Origin: an uncultured Muribaculaceae bacterium
Lineage (GTDB): Bacteria; Bacteroidota; Bacteroidia; Bacteroidales; Muribaculaceae
Assembly: GCA_947627615.1 (NCBI GenBank)
Contig: CANQWS010000008.1
Span: forward strand, 21,389-85,388
Direction of reading: 5' to 3'
DNA length: 64,000 nucleotides
A model generated the notes under the pieces. It saw only the letters and a program-made list of their open reading frames with translations, did not search any database and was not told where the DNA came from. Both the position numbers and the translations under genes were made by a program. Below, in pieces: positions 1-8,887 of this stretch. Every line of letters starts with the position of its first letter. Positions within the stretch are counted from its first letter, which is position 1.

Positions 1-2
1 TC

Positions 3-27
3 CATGCTTAAAAGCGTTGCAAAATTA
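3..27 (-). promoter_or_regulatory. Promoter and start codon of a gene leaving the left edge
   Basis: Read on the minus strand, TAATTTTG (positions 27-20) matches the Bacteroidetes -7 element TAnnTTTG, and an ATG lies at 5-3, about 14 bases further on. A leftward gene with a very short leader probably starts here, but only its first codon is visible. It lies downstream of rfbC in the same direction and could be another nucleotide-sugar gene; that is a guess. Confidence 0.4.
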
Positions 28-160
28 CAAATTAATCCCCTAACTGCCAAATATTTTACACTATTTATTCAGTCTTGTCGATAAGTTTGACTGCGCGGGC
101 TCATGACGGGCCGCGCGGCACCCTCCGGCACCGCGTAACGCCTCCTGATGTCCACAATTT

Positions 161-706
161 TCAGAACGGTGTAATCTCCTTCAGTGACATTCCCCTCAGG
201 TCCTTATCCGACAGTTTCAACTCGCCGGCCGGAAGGCGCCAGTCAATACCCAGCGCGGGATCGTCAAAACGCAGCGTGGCCTCTGAATGAGGGGCATAGC
301 CGTTATCAACCTTGTACTGGAACTGAGCCACATCGCTCAGCACCACGAATCCGTGGGCCATGCCGCGGGGCATGTAGAGCTGCAGGGCATTTTCGGCCGA
401 AAGCTCCACGGCCACATGGCGGCCGAAAGTGGGCGAACCGCCACGCAGGTCAACCACCACGTCGAGAACCGTTCCGCGCGACACCCTGACGAGCTTGGCC
501 TGCGAGAACTCCCCTTTCTGGAAGTGCAGCCCGCGGAGCACTCCACGGCTCGAAAACGATTCATTGTCCTGCACGAAACGCACCGGCCCTACGTTGGCCT
601 GGAACTCGTCCAGTTTGAATGATTCCATAAAATATCCGCGTGCGTCGCCGAAACGTTTCGGCTCAATGAGCCACACACCCGGGATTTCAAGTTGTCTGTA
701 ATTCAT
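161..706 (-). CDS. rfbC: dTDP-4-dehydrorhamnose 3,5-epimerase
   Basis: This 181-residue cupin enzyme epimerises dTDP-4-keto-6-deoxyglucose at C3 and C5, the third step to dTDP-L-rhamnose for surface polysaccharide. The family pattern is clear: RFVQDNESFS, then VLRGLHFQ with the catalytic His near residue 61, KLVRVSRGTVLDVVVDLR, the YMPRGMAHGF strand, and the QYKVDNGYAPHSE segment with the catalytic Tyr near 131. The ATG at 706 is preferred to a GTG two codons upstream because it gives the usual N-terminus. A minus-strand promoter lies at 729-736. No other rhamnose genes are visible, so the rest of the pathway is outside the window or elsewhere. Confidence 0.95.
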   Translation of the reverse strand: MNYRQLEIPGVWLIEPKRFGDARGYFMESFKLDEFQANVGPVRFVQDNESFSSRGVLRGLHFQKGEFSQAKLVRVSRGTVLDVVVDLRGGSPTFGRHVAVELSAENALQLYMPRGMAHGFVVLSDVAQFQYKVDNGYAPHSEATLRFDDPALGIDWRLPAGELKLSDKDLRGMSLKEITPF

Positions 707-728
707 CGTCACAAATCTTTTATGAGCG

Positions 729-765
729 CAAAGTTACAAATTATCAAATCAAATTAATAACTTTG
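729..765. promoter_or_regulatory. Divergent promoter pair for rfbC and the nucleotidyltransferase
   Basis: Two perfect TAACTTTG elements face away from each other: one on the minus strand at 736-729 serving rfbC, one on the plus strand at 758-765 serving the gene at 824. They are only 21 bases apart, so the two upstream contact regions overlap and the promoters may compete for polymerase. Confidence 0.65.
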
Positions 766-823
766 CAGCACAAATTGAAATGATTTTAAACCGTTTGAAC
801 TTATCACCATTCCAGTAGGAACA

Positions 824-1990
824 ATGTCACGTCACATAATTCTTGCAGATGACCCCGCGATAGTCCAGGAGCTTCTGCCTCTCACGTTCACCCGCCCCGT
901 CAGCGAGATTCTTTTCGGCATCCTCACTCTGCGTCAGAAATGGGAGCACCTTCTCCCCGGCAGCTACGGATACATAACCACCGATTATCTCCGCGAGCTT
1001 TACCCCAACGAAAAGCCCGATGACCAGACTCTTGTCATAGCCTCCCACATAGTGGCCACCCCCGAACTGGCCGACGCCGTGGCCCTGCTGCTGCCGGGCG
1101 AGGCACTCACCGACGCCGAGGGCTGCATTCTGGCCCGATGCGGAGAAGAACCCTCGCGCCGCATTCCCTTCCCCGGAAGAGTGACAGCCATTACACACGT
1201 CTACGACATTTTCGCCGGCAACGCCGACGCCATCCGCGCCGATTTCGAGATGCTGACCGAGGGCACCACCTGGCGCCCGCTGAGCAAGACCTGCACCGTG
1301 ATAGGCACCGCGGCCCGCGTGTTTCTCGGCGAAGGCTCCAGAGCGGAGGGAGTCACCCTCAACACCGAGAGCGGACCCATCTACATTGGTCCCGGAGCCG
1401 AAATCATGGAAGGCTCATGCCTGCGCGGCCCCATAGCCATCCTTGACCATTCAACCGTCAACATGCTCACCCGCATCTATCCCGGCACAACCATCGGGCG
1501 CCACTGCAAGGTGGGCGGCGAGATAAACAATGCCGTGATCCACGATTTCACCAACAAGGCCCACGATGGATTCCTCGGAAACGCCGTCATAGGCTCGTGG
1601 TGCAACCTCGGCGCCGGATGCGTGGCCTCGAACCTCAAGAACGATTACACGGAAATCAAGCTGTGGAACTACCCTACCCGCCGCTTCCTCAAGACCGGAC
1701 TCCAGTTCTGCGGACTCATCATGGGCGACCACTCCAAGGCCGGCATCAACACCATGTTCAACACCGCCACCACCGTGGGCGTCGGCGTCAACATCCACGG
1801 CACCGGATTCCCGCGCAACTTCGTAGGCTCGTTCTCCGAGGGAGGCGCCACCATGGGCTACTCCGAGGTTCCGCTCTCAAAATTCTTCGCCATAGTCCGC
1901 CGCGTAATGGCCCGCCGTAACGTGGAGCTGACTCCGGCCATCGAACACCTCTTCACCACCCTGCACCAGATCACCGAAGCCAACCGCTGA
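824..1990 (+). CDS. GlmU-like sugar-phosphate nucleotidyltransferase
   Basis: This 388-residue protein has an N-terminal nucleotidyltransferase-like part (ILADDPAIVQELLPLTFTRP, where classical enzymes have a Gly-rich GxGTR loop) and a C-terminal left-handed beta-helix acyltransferase-like part from about residue 190. The latter contains hexapeptide turns and the segments NLGAGCVASNLKNDY and GINTMFNTATTVGVGVN, which resemble the GlmU C-terminal domain. In Bacteroidales such proteins are annotated as putative glucose-1-phosphate or GlcNAc-1-phosphate nucleotidyltransferases. The canonical pyrophosphorylase loop is weak, so the substrate is uncertain. It may supply UDP-GlcNAc or another activated sugar. 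It has its own promoter at 758-765. Confidence 0.8.
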   Translation: MSRHIILADDPAIVQELLPLTFTRPVSEILFGILTLRQKWEHLLPGSYGYITTDYLRELYPNEKPDDQTLVIASHIVATPELADAVALLLPGEALTDAEGCILARCGEEPSRRIPFPGRVTAITHVYDIFAGNADAIRADFEMLTEGTTWRPLSKTCTVIGTAARVFLGEGSRAEGVTLNTESGPIYIGPGAEIMEGSCLRGPIAILDHSTVNMLTRIYPGTTIGRHCKVGGEINNAVIHDFTNKAHDGFLGNAVIGSWCNLGAGCVASNLKNDYTEIKLWNYPTRRFLKTGLQFCGLIMGDHSKAGINTMFNTATTVGVGVNIHGTGFPRNFVGSFSEGGATMGYSEVPLSKFFAIVRRVMARRNVELTPAIEHLFTTLHQITEANR

Positions 1991-2020
1991 CCGGCAGCCG
2001 CTGACACATAAACATCAGAC

Positions 2021-2048
2021 GGGGATGCGCTTCCAACAACGCATCCCC
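2021..2048. terminator. Hairpin between convergent genes
   Basis: GGGGATGCG (2021-2029) pairs perfectly with CGCATCCCC (2040-2048) around a 10-base loop. It sits 30 bases after the nucleotidyltransferase stop and 30 bases before the stop of the convergent barrel gene. No long T run follows on the plus strand, so termination is inferred from position. Confidence 0.55.
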
Positions 2049-2077
2049 GCCCATTTCAAGCACTTTATTTTACCTAA

Positions 2078-2764
2078 TTAAAAGCGGTATCCGAGTGATA
2101 CGGCAAGATTGCCTGTTGAGACGTGGCTCTTATCGCCGTCCTCGTCATATTTGAAGGCCTTGATGAAATCCGTTCCGTAGCTCACACCGAGGGTAATGCG
2201 GTTGTATTCGAAGCGGGCGCCTATGTGCCAGCCTAACTGGAAGCGGTTCCATGTGCCGTCTTCGCCCATGTCGTCCTTGTCAAATACGCTGTACCAGTCG
2301 CTTTCTTCGCCGTCGGGATCAATCTCCTTGGCCTTTCCGGTCAGATTGAAACGGAAATCAATACCGGCATACGGAGTCACGGCCATACCCTCGCCTACAC
2401 CGAAACGCCATGCGTAGCTCACGGGAATGGAGAGACGCATCATCTGCATTTTCAGCTCATAGCCTTCGTCAGTGACGGAACCGAAGCCCATGTTGAATTT
2501 CAGACCGGCTTCAAGATACATGGGAAGCGAGCGGGAAAGGCCGAATCCACGGGTGTATTCCAGACCGAATCCGTTAAGGCCCATGGATTCCTTGCCGTTG
2601 AAGTCATAATGTTTGCCGCTGAGGTTGGTGTTGTCGTATGACACGCTTACCAGATTGTAGCCTCTGGGGGCATCGGTTTCTGACATCGACATGTCGCTGG
2701 CCAGCTGGGCCGAGGCGGAGATGGCCAATGTGGCCATGACTGCCAGAGAAATGAGTTTCTTCAT
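2078..2764 (-). CDS. Outer-membrane beta-barrel protein
   Basis: The 228-residue product begins with a clear Sec signal peptide (MKKLISLAVMATLAISASAQ) and then has alternating amphipathic strands ending in Phe (LAVSLGYRF), as expected of an outer-membrane barrel recognised by BAM. Segments such as YNLVSVSYDNTNLSG, GLEYTRGFGLS, LSIPVSYAWRFG and TPYAGIDFRFNLTG are typical small-barrel strands, probably 8 to 10 in number. An acidic loop (EIDPDGEESDWYSVFDKDD) lies near residue 150. The specific role is not recognisable. It is 42 bases downstream of the TolB-like gene and may be cotranscribed with it. Confidence 0.75.
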   Translation of the reverse strand: MKKLISLAVMATLAISASAQLASDMSMSETDAPRGYNLVSVSYDNTNLSGKHYDFNGKESMGLNGFGLEYTRGFGLSRSLPMYLEAGLKFNMGFGSVTDEGYELKMQMMRLSIPVSYAWRFGVGEGMAVTPYAGIDFRFNLTGKAKEIDPDGEESDWYSVFDKDDMGEDGTWNRFQLGWHIGARFEYNRITLGVSYGTDFIKAFKYDEDGDKSHVSTGNLAVSLGYRF

Positions 2765-2806
2765 TTTGTTTGATTGATTTTGGTTGATATTGATAGTAAG
2801 ATCGGT

Positions 2807-3838
2807 TTAAAGATTAAAATCCATCTTCCACACGTTGTAGCATCTGTTGGCCGAGCCGCGCTGGCTTATGAAATAGATGCTTTTGCCGTCGGGAGCCCAG
2901 ATGGCCGAGAGGTCGTTGCCCGGATGATAGGTGAGCTGCGTGAACTGGCTGCCGTCGGTCCGCACACAGAATATGTCGGTGTTCATCTGCCCCTCCTTTT
3001 CCGAGATGCTCGAGCCGGTCACAAGCAGCCATTTCTTGTCGGGCGAAAGCACGGGGGTGGTGAAACTGCGTCCCGGTTCCGCGAGGATGATTTCCTCCAC
3101 TCCGGTTTTCATGTTGATTCGCCATATCTCGCTCTCCTTGCGGTCGGTGTAGCGGGTAATGTAAAGGAGGTCAGGCTCGCCGGGTACCACATACGGGGTC
3201 ATGCCGCGCGAATAGTTGCTGAACAGATTGGTCTTGCGGTCAAAGCTCCATATACTGAAATTCTGGCGACCCTCGCCACGGTGGAAATATATGGTGTTGC
3301 CGTCAGGCGTGAGCTGTCCGGCATAATCGTTGTCCACACCGTTGGAAATCTGTCTTACCACATTTCCCTGATAGGCGTCCACGAGATAGATTCCGTAATG
3401 TCCGTTGCGCACCTCGGTGAAGCACAATGTCTTGTCATCCGGGCTCCATGTGAAGTCAGTGACATTGGTGCGGAACGTGCGCTGGGTGCTCGCGCCGCCT
3501 TTATGCGATGCCTTGACCATCACGTTCGAAGTTCCGTTCTTGTCATTCAGATAAGCGATCTTGCTGCCGTCCTTTGACAGTGCGAGCTGCGGGTTGACCC
3601 ACCATGAAAGCGCGTCGAGCACGTTCTTCTTTCCGAGAAGGCTCTTGTTGAGTTTCACCAGATGCGGATTCACGGCGTCGGCATCCTCGGTGATTTTCTC
3701 AAATTTGGCACCACCCTCTTCGGGCACGTAAACTACAGCGTAATCAAATTTAACTTTCTTGGCCTGTACCGTTGACTGGCACATACAGCCGAATGCGAGC
3801 AAACATGCTATGGCTCCAATTCTTAAATACTTTTCCAT
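2807..3838 (-). CDS. TolB-like WD40/PD40 beta-propeller, exported
   Basis: This 343-residue exported protein carries several PD40-type propeller blades, each built on the pattern W/LSPDxxxLxxT: LALSKDGSKIAYLND, FTWSPDDKTLCFTEV, LTPDGNTIYFHRG, LSPDKKWLLVTGS and IWAPDGKSIYFIS. The N-terminus is a signal peptide with a possible lipobox (LLAFGCMC). Such propellers resemble TolB and the non-catalytic half of prolyl oligopeptidases; no peptidase domain is present, so a binding or scaffolding role is likely. The partner is unknown. The following barrel gene may be its operon mate. Its promoter region (3842-3898) has an inverted repeat and a C8 run. Confidence 0.75.
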   Translation of the reverse strand: MEKYLRIGAIACLLAFGCMCQSTVQAKKVKFDYAVVYVPEEGGAKFEKITEDADAVNPHLVKLNKSLLGKKNVLDALSWWVNPQLALSKDGSKIAYLNDKNGTSNVMVKASHKGGASTQRTFRTNVTDFTWSPDDKTLCFTEVRNGHYGIYLVDAYQGNVVRQISNGVDNDYAGQLTPDGNTIYFHRGEGRQNFSIWSFDRKTNLFSNYSRGMTPYVVPGEPDLLYITRYTDRKESEIWRINMKTGVEEIILAEPGRSFTTPVLSPDKKWLLVTGSSISEKEGQMNTDIFCVRTDGSQFTQLTYHPGNDLSAIWAPDGKSIYFISQRGSANRCYNVWKMDFNL

Positions 3839-3841
3839 TGC

Positions 3842-3898
3842 TTAATTTTGCGTGTGATTATTCCGCAAAATTAAATAATATTTCACATTACCCCCCCC
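3842..3898 (-). promoter_or_regulatory. Promoter with perfect inverted repeat and C8 run
   Basis: The minus-strand -7 element TAATTTTG is at 3873-3866. TTAATTTTGC (3842-3851) and GCAAAATTAA (3865-3874) form a perfect 10-base inverted repeat that includes it, so the same motif also points rightward. A run of eight C residues (3891-3898) begins 17 bases upstream of the -7 element, where the -33 contact should lie, and no TTG is seen there. CGTTAA and TTAACG flank a further 6-base spacer at 3902-3919. Confidence 0.5.
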
Positions 3899-3964
3899 AT
3901 CCGTTAAATCATGTTAACGTGTGAAAAATAATCCCGGCAATCATATTTCGGGACCTGACATATT

Positions 3965-4000
3965 TATAGCGACCCACCACTATATACTACCATCGCTATA
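3965..4000 (-). terminator. Inverted repeat after the antiporter gene
   Basis: TATAGCGA (3965-3972) and TCGCTATA (3993-4000) are perfect complements around a 20-base loop. The repeat lies 36 bases past the antiporter stop on the minus strand and could terminate that transcript. It is AT-rich and has no clear T tail, so it could instead be an operator. Confidence 0.35.
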
Positions 4001-4035
4001 TAACAAATTGAGTAGCCATATAGACTGTGGGGACA

Positions 4036-6231
4036 TCACAGGTCGGGACGGTTTCGCTTCTCCGGGTTGAACCAGCGGCGTTTCAGGCGATGGAGCGCGG
4101 CCATGTATCTGGTCAGGCGGACCCAGAGGGCCGACGGCACGGCCTCTACGTCGCCGCTTATGGCGTCGCCCATGCTCGGAACCACGGCCTCAGCTCCGAA
4201 CTGCTCGGGATAAATCAGTATCAGATTGTTCTGAACAAAGTATTTTTGCAGGAATTCAGGCAGCGAGGCCATGTAATCGTTGTACGACACCGATTCGCGG
4301 CGCGCCGTGATCACTACGAACAGGTCGTCGTCGATAATCTTGTTGGCCAGCAGCACAATGTCGTCCCAGCTGTCCATGGTCCGGTATTCGTGGCGTATGC
4401 CGTATTTGCCGTATTTCAGCACCGATTCTATGCTCTTGCGAGTGGTCTGGGTGGAGAAAATCACCGTCTTGCAGCCGAGTTGCCGCCCGAGATTGCCTAT
4501 GCATTTGACCCAGCGCACGAATCCGGTCTCGAACTCGGCCTTGTCGGGCACCGCCACAACAATGCGGCGCACGGTGTTGACCGGTATGTAGCACCTCGAA
4601 ATCACTATCATGCGGTAGGTGGAGCGTATCAGCTGTGTCAGTTTCTCGCCGAAGAACGAGTCTATGACTGTGGTGCGCCGGTGAAGGCCTATCACCACCT
4701 CGTTGATGTCGCGTTCCTCCATGGTGTTGAGCAGACCGGTTACGAAATTCAGGTCATAGCGCTCGATGGGGTGCAGAGGCACATCCACGCTCGCCGCCGT
4801 CTGCTCGGCTATGTCGAGCGAGTTCTGCCCCACGGCGCGTGACGAGGCCGAATTGTCGTTCCGGACATGCAGGGCATAGAAATGATTGTGGCCTCCGGGC
4901 TTGACATCGTGAATCATCAGGGCGAGGCTCACAAGCTCTGTCGCCGTCAGCGGATTGACCACCGGAATCAGGGTGTTGACCACGGGCGTCATCCTCGCCT
5001 CCTTGTCGCGGTCCTCCACAGGTTCGTCGGAGAGCGTGATCAGCTTCAGCTTCTGCGCGGCGCGCGCCGTACCTATCGATGAAACGGTGCATGTCACCAG
5101 AATCATCACCACGGTGGCGTCAAGCACCGTCTCGTTGAAAATATCTATTCTGTAACCGATCGATACCACTGCGAGGGCCACGGCCGTGTGGGCGTTCGAT
5201 AGCTGGTACATGAGCGAGCGCTCCACGGGCATCATCCTGAAAGAGCGCTGGGTGAACCATGCCGCGAGCCATTTCCCGGCCATGGCGGTGGCGCACATGA
5301 TCACGGCCACATAAAGGGTGTCCCAGCCGGAGAAAAGCGCCTTGACATTGATGAGCATGCCAACACCTATCAGGAAGTAAGGGATGAACAGCGCATTGCC
5401 CACAAACTCTATGCGCCCCATCAGCGACGAGCGGATTGGAATGAAACGGTTGAGGACAATTCCCGCGAAGAACGCGCCGAAAACGCCCTCTATGCCTATC
5501 CACACCGCCGTCTCCGCCGCGAGAAACACCATGGCGAGGATATAGACGAACTGGGCTATGGGGTCATTGTAACGTTTGAAGAACCACCGCGTTATGCGCG
5601 GATAGAGATACACACCCGCCAGACAGTAGACCAGCAGGCCGGCAAGAAGTTTCCCAATGATGAGAAATCCGAACTCGTCGTCGCGCCCCACGCTGACAGC
5701 TCCGGCAAGCACCATAAGGGAGCCAAGCACGGTGAAAATGGTTCCGGCCACAGCTATCACCACGGCACGGTTGCGGGTCAGGCCGTAGCGTGACACAATC
5801 GGGTAGGCCAGAAGCGTGTGGGCGGCGAACATCGACGCCAGAAGCACCGAGGTCAGCACGTCGAACTTCAGGAACGTCATGCCCGAGAACACACCGGCCA
5901 GAAGCGGTATGCCGAACGTGAACAACCCGAACACCACCCCCTTCCTGAGGTTGCGCTTGAGGTGGTACATGTCGATTTCCACGCCGGCGAGGAACATCAG
6001 GTAGAGAAGTCCCACCTGACCGAACACCTCGAAACTCATGTCGCGCGCAAGCACGTTGAATCCGTAGGGACCCAGAGCCATACCCGCCAGTATCATGCCT
6101 ATCACATGGGGCATCTTCAGGCGGTTCAGAATCAGGGGCACCAGCAGAATCACCGCCAGCACTATCAGGAAAATAAGCACAGGCGATGAAACAAGCGGAT
6201 GAGTGGCAGGTATGGCCAGCAGGGAAATCAT
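4036..6231 (-). CDS. Cation/proton antiporter, CPA2 family with cytoplasmic tail
   Basis: This 731-residue inner-membrane protein exchanges a monovalent cation (Na+ or K+) for protons. Residues 15-400 hold about a dozen hydrophobic helices, with hallmarks LKMPHVIGMILAGMALGP, GLLYLMFLAGVEID (conserved acidic residues) and GIEGVFGAFFAGIVLNR. After residue 410 there is a soluble tail of about 320 residues that reads like two universal-stress-protein-type folds (VSLALMIHDVKPGGHN, RRIVVAVPDK). Such tails are common on Bacteroidetes antiporters and may bind nucleotides, which I infer from pattern only. asd lies 25 bases upstream in the same direction, so the two may be cotranscribed. Confidence 0.9.
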   Translation of the reverse strand: MISLLAIPATHPLVSSPVLIFLIVLAVILLVPLILNRLKMPHVIGMILAGMALGPYGFNVLARDMSFEVFGQVGLLYLMFLAGVEIDMYHLKRNLRKGVVFGLFTFGIPLLAGVFSGMTFLKFDVLTSVLLASMFAAHTLLAYPIVSRYGLTRNRAVVIAVAGTIFTVLGSLMVLAGAVSVGRDDEFGFLIIGKLLAGLLVYCLAGVYLYPRITRWFFKRYNDPIAQFVYILAMVFLAAETAVWIGIEGVFGAFFAGIVLNRFIPIRSSLMGRIEFVGNALFIPYFLIGVGMLINVKALFSGWDTLYVAVIMCATAMAGKWLAAWFTQRSFRMMPVERSLMYQLSNAHTAVALAVVSIGYRIDIFNETVLDATVVMILVTCTVSSIGTARAAQKLKLITLSDEPVEDRDKEARMTPVVNTLIPVVNPLTATELVSLALMIHDVKPGGHNHFYALHVRNDNSASSRAVGQNSLDIAEQTAASVDVPLHPIERYDLNFVTGLLNTMEERDINEVVIGLHRRTTVIDSFFGEKLTQLIRSTYRMIVISRCYIPVNTVRRIVVAVPDKAEFETGFVRWVKCIGNLGRQLGCKTVIFSTQTTRKSIESVLKYGKYGIRHEYRTMDSWDDIVLLANKIIDDDLFVVITARRESVSYNDYMASLPEFLQKYFVQNNLILIYPEQFGAEAVVPSMGDAISGDVEAVPSALWVRLTRYMAALHRLKRRWFNPEKRNRPDL

Positions 6232-6256
6232 TGTCGGTCGGCGGATTATGGCCGCA

Positions 6257-7267
6257 TCAGCGGCTGTGGCGAAGGATGTGCTGCGCTATCTGCACGGCAT
6301 TGAGCGCGGCTCCTTTCTTGATCTGGTCGCCGACAATCCAGAATGCCAGGCCGCAAGGGTCGGCAAGGTCTTTGCGCAGTCGGCCAACGTAGACCGGATC
6401 GCTTCCGGCGGCGTCGAGAGGCATGGGATATTTCTTGTTCTCGGGCTCGTCGACCATCACTATTCCCTCGGCTTCGGCAAGGGCTTTTCTGACGGTATCG
6501 AGTTCGAGAGGTTCGGCGGTCTCCACCCACACGGCCTCGCTGTGGGCACGCATCACCGGCACACGCACACACATGGCGCTGACCCTGATGTCAGGCGCAT
6601 GCATTATCTTGCGGGTCTCGTTGAACATCTTCATTTCCTCTTTGGTGTAACCGTTGTCGGTGAACACGTCAACCTGAGGAATCACGTTGTAGGCCAGCTG
6701 ATAGGCGAACTTGTCAATCGTAGGCTCCTGACCGTTCTGCAGCTCGGCATACTGCTTGACCAGCTCGTCCATGGCGGCCGCTCCGGCGCCGCTCGCGGCC
6801 TGATATGTGGCCACATGCACCCGGCGAATCGGACTGAGGTCGTTGATGGGCTTCAGTGCCACGACCATCTGGATTGTGGTGCAGTTGGGATTGGCTATGA
6901 TGCGGCGCGGGGTATTGAAGGCATCGTCGCCGTTGACTTCCGGAACAACCAGAGGCACGTCCTCGTCCATACGGAAAGCGCTGGAATTGTCAATCATCAG
7001 TGCGCCGTGGGCGGTGATTACGGGGGCATATTCTTTCGACACTCCCGCCCCGGCCGAGGCAAAGGCTATGTCAATGTCGCGGAAATCGTCGGGATTGTGC
7101 CGTAGTTCCTGCACGGTATAGTCCTTGCCGCGGAATGTGTATTTGCGGCCCGCGCTGCGGCTGGAACCGAAAAGTTTCAGATTGTCAATGGGGAAATCCT
7201 GCTCATCGAGCACGCGGAGAAACTCCTGACCGACAGCACCGCTGGCGCCAACTATTGCAATGTTCAT
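6257..7267 (-). CDS. asd: Aspartate-semialdehyde dehydrogenase
   Basis: This 336-residue enzyme reduces aspartyl phosphate to aspartate semialdehyde with NADPH, the branch point to Lys/diaminopimelate, Thr and Met. The N-terminal dinucleotide loop [11 protein letters not shown], the GSSRSAG segment binding NADP phosphate, and the catalytic Cys in ANPNCTTIQ (Cys129) are all present; [22 protein letters not shown] substrate segments follow near 185. Full length for the family. A minus-strand TAACTTTG promoter lies at 7302-7309, 35 bases before the ATG. No diaminopimelate genes adjoin it. Confidence 0.96.
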   Translation of the reverse strand: MNIAIVGASGAVGQEFLRVLDEQDFPIDNLKLFGSSRSAGRKYTFRGKDYTVQELRHNPDDFRDIDIAFASAGAGVSKEYAPVITAHGALMIDNSSAFRMDEDVPLVVPEVNGDDAFNTPRRIIANPNCTTIQMVVALKPINDLSPIRRVHVATYQAASGAGAAAMDELVKQYAELQNGQEPTIDKFAYQLAYNVIPQVDVFTDNGYTKEEMKMFNETRKIMHAPDIRVSAMCVRVPVMRAHSEAVWVETAEPLELDTVRKALAEAEGIVMVDEPENKKYPMPLDAAGSDPVYVGRLRKDLADPCGLAFWIVGDQIKKGAALNAVQIAQHILRHSR

Positions 7268-7301
7268 CTTATGGATTCTTTTGTAGTAAATAAATTTACT
7301 G

Positions 7302-7309
7302 CAAAGTTA
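7302..7309 (-). promoter_or_regulatory. Promoter of asd
   Basis: The minus strand reads TAACTTTG here, a perfect -7 element. The predicted start of transcription is about 30 bases before the asd ATG. No second element that could bind a regulator is obvious. Confidence 0.6.
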
Positions 7310-7474
7310 CGATTTTCCCCCGGTTCCCCAAAGCGCCGGTTTCACAAATTCCCCGCTGAAGGCCGCACTTGCCTGACTCGCCTCAACACAATAGCAAATT
7401 GTCAGCAAATAGCCGCAAAATATTATATTTTGCAACCTAATCAAGATTTTTCCAAAATTTTACCAAATATTTCT

Positions 7475-8794
7475 TTGTTTTTTGTTTACATTTTTAAAAT
7501 ATTACTCACCGTCGCATTGGCAGCCGTTTCGGCAAACGCCGAAGTCAACATCACAACAATGACGAAAGCCGCGGAGGCTGAAAGAGCGGACATTCCGCTG
7601 CTGCGCACAGCCGCTCCCATAACGGCCATCAGCCGCACGGCCACCGATTACAGCAAGGAGACATGGAACTCCATAGGTCAGGGCAAATATATTGCTTCGG
7701 AAATAGCGGGATGCTATGGAGTCTCCATTGAGCCGGTGGATGTCCAGGTCTTTGAATCGCAGGGCACCAAGGGGCTGTACAAAGTGGTAGGTGTGTGGCC
7801 CGAAATTTTCAGCAACGGAAACGGAACGATTTACATTGACGCCTCGGATCCCGAATTCGTTCAGGTAAAAAAGCAGTCAGTAGGCATCAAGGACGATGTC
7901 GACGGTATGACTTACATCAGCTCGATGTCAGCTATCGCCTTAGACGAGTACAATTACACAAAAGAAACGTTCCTCGCCGGCTTCAGTGACCAGAATGCCT
8001 ACGTCAAGGAAGGCAACATTGTGTTCCCCGAAGGCTCGCTTTCACTCCAGTGGCCTGAAGCCCCCGAGAACGGCAAATACGGCACTGACCCCACCGAATG
8101 GTACTCCTACGCCGAGAACACCGGACGCCTTGTGCTTCCCGGCGCAGAATACGTTGACCCCTGGGGCGATGCTGTTGACGGAACAATAGTCGAAACGAGC
8201 ATAAGCCCGTTGTTCTCGAAGACGAACACAAATCCTTATCAGGTGAAAGTGTATCGCAACAGTGAGTCCGGTCTTTACCGTATAAAGGAAACGTGGAAAC
8301 AGCTTTATACCGCATTGGGAATCCAATCCACAAGCCCAGATCTTGACATAGACGCCTCGGACCCTGACAATATGATTATTGAGTTGCAGCCTATCGGCAT
8401 AAACGGAGGCGAAACCGATGGAAAATATTACGTAATGAGTCTCAGCTATTATAACAGCCTCGGCGATGAACCAACGGAGACCGCGGATGAATTCAAGATA
8501 ACGCTCAAGAACAATGGCGACGGCACTTCCACAATCACAATGCCCTACCGTTCCACCCGCCTTTATGCCGCCACCTCCAATCAGATATATTATGCCAATA
8601 ATATCCAGACACCTACCACCATCACCTTTAAGACGTTCACTTCAGCCATCGGAAATATAGGCACCGATGCCGCCGATTACAATGCCGAAGCCGTCTACTA
8701 CAACCTTCAGGGCGTGAAGGTCGACAAACCCGCCGCCGGACAGCTTGTCATCAAGCGTCAGGGCTCAAAGGTGACAAAGGAGATAATCCGCTGA
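7475..8794 (+). CDS. Secreted protein with two internal repeats and a type IX-like C-terminus
   Basis: I do not recognise this gene as a named family. The TTG at 7475 is proposed as the start (439 residues) because a near-consensus TATATTTTG -7 element lies at 7424-7432 and a signal peptide (FKILLTVALAAVSANAE) follows at once. The mature part contains two related units of about 130 residues: each has a Tyr-(K/R)-(V/I) strand with Trp, then IDASDPE/IDASDPD, then a PxGI-like strand and a DG-Tyr/Thr-Tyr strand. The last 35 residues (from EAVYYNLQGVKV to KVTKEIIR) resemble the C-terminal sorting or anchor motif of Bacteroidetes secreted proteins. The type IX core at 24-31 kb could export it. Confidence 0.6.
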   Translation: MFFVYIFKILLTVALAAVSANAEVNITTMTKAAEAERADIPLLRTAAPITAISRTATDYSKETWNSIGQGKYIASEIAGCYGVSIEPVDVQVFESQGTKGLYKVVGVWPEIFSNGNGTIYIDASDPEFVQVKKQSVGIKDDVDGMTYISSMSAIALDEYNYTKETFLAGFSDQNAYVKEGNIVFPEGSLSLQWPEAPENGKYGTDPTEWYSYAENTGRLVLPGAEYVDPWGDAVDGTIVETSISPLFSKTNTNPYQVKVYRNSESGLYRIKETWKQLYTALGIQSTSPDLDIDASDPDNMIIELQPIGINGGETDGKYYVMSLSYYNSLGDEPTETADEFKITLKNNGDGTSTITMPYRSTRLYAATSNQIYYANNIQTPTTITFKTFTSAIGNIGTDAADYNAEAVYYNLQGVKVDKPAAGQLVIKRQGSKVTKEIIR

Positions 8795-8825
8795 CCCTGA
8801 CCGGTCGGTAACCGATTGATACAGC

Positions 8826-8872
8826 GCGTCCGCGTCAACCTGATCTGTTCAGGGACGCGGACGCAATTTATT
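8826..8872. terminator. Bidirectional terminator between convergent genes
   Basis: GCGTCCGCGTC (8826-8836) and GACGCGGACGC (8854-8864) form a perfect 11-base stem. AATTTATTTT follows on the plus strand. It separates the duplicated secreted protein from the convergent cytidine deaminase. Confidence 0.75.
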
Positions 8873-8887
8873 TTATCAGGGAATCCG

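Noticed and set aside
7271..7474. Longer N-terminus of the duplicated secreted protein
   Set aside because: It would overlap the asd promoter, and the signal peptide would then be buried; a promoter-like element at 7424-7432 implies a start after it.
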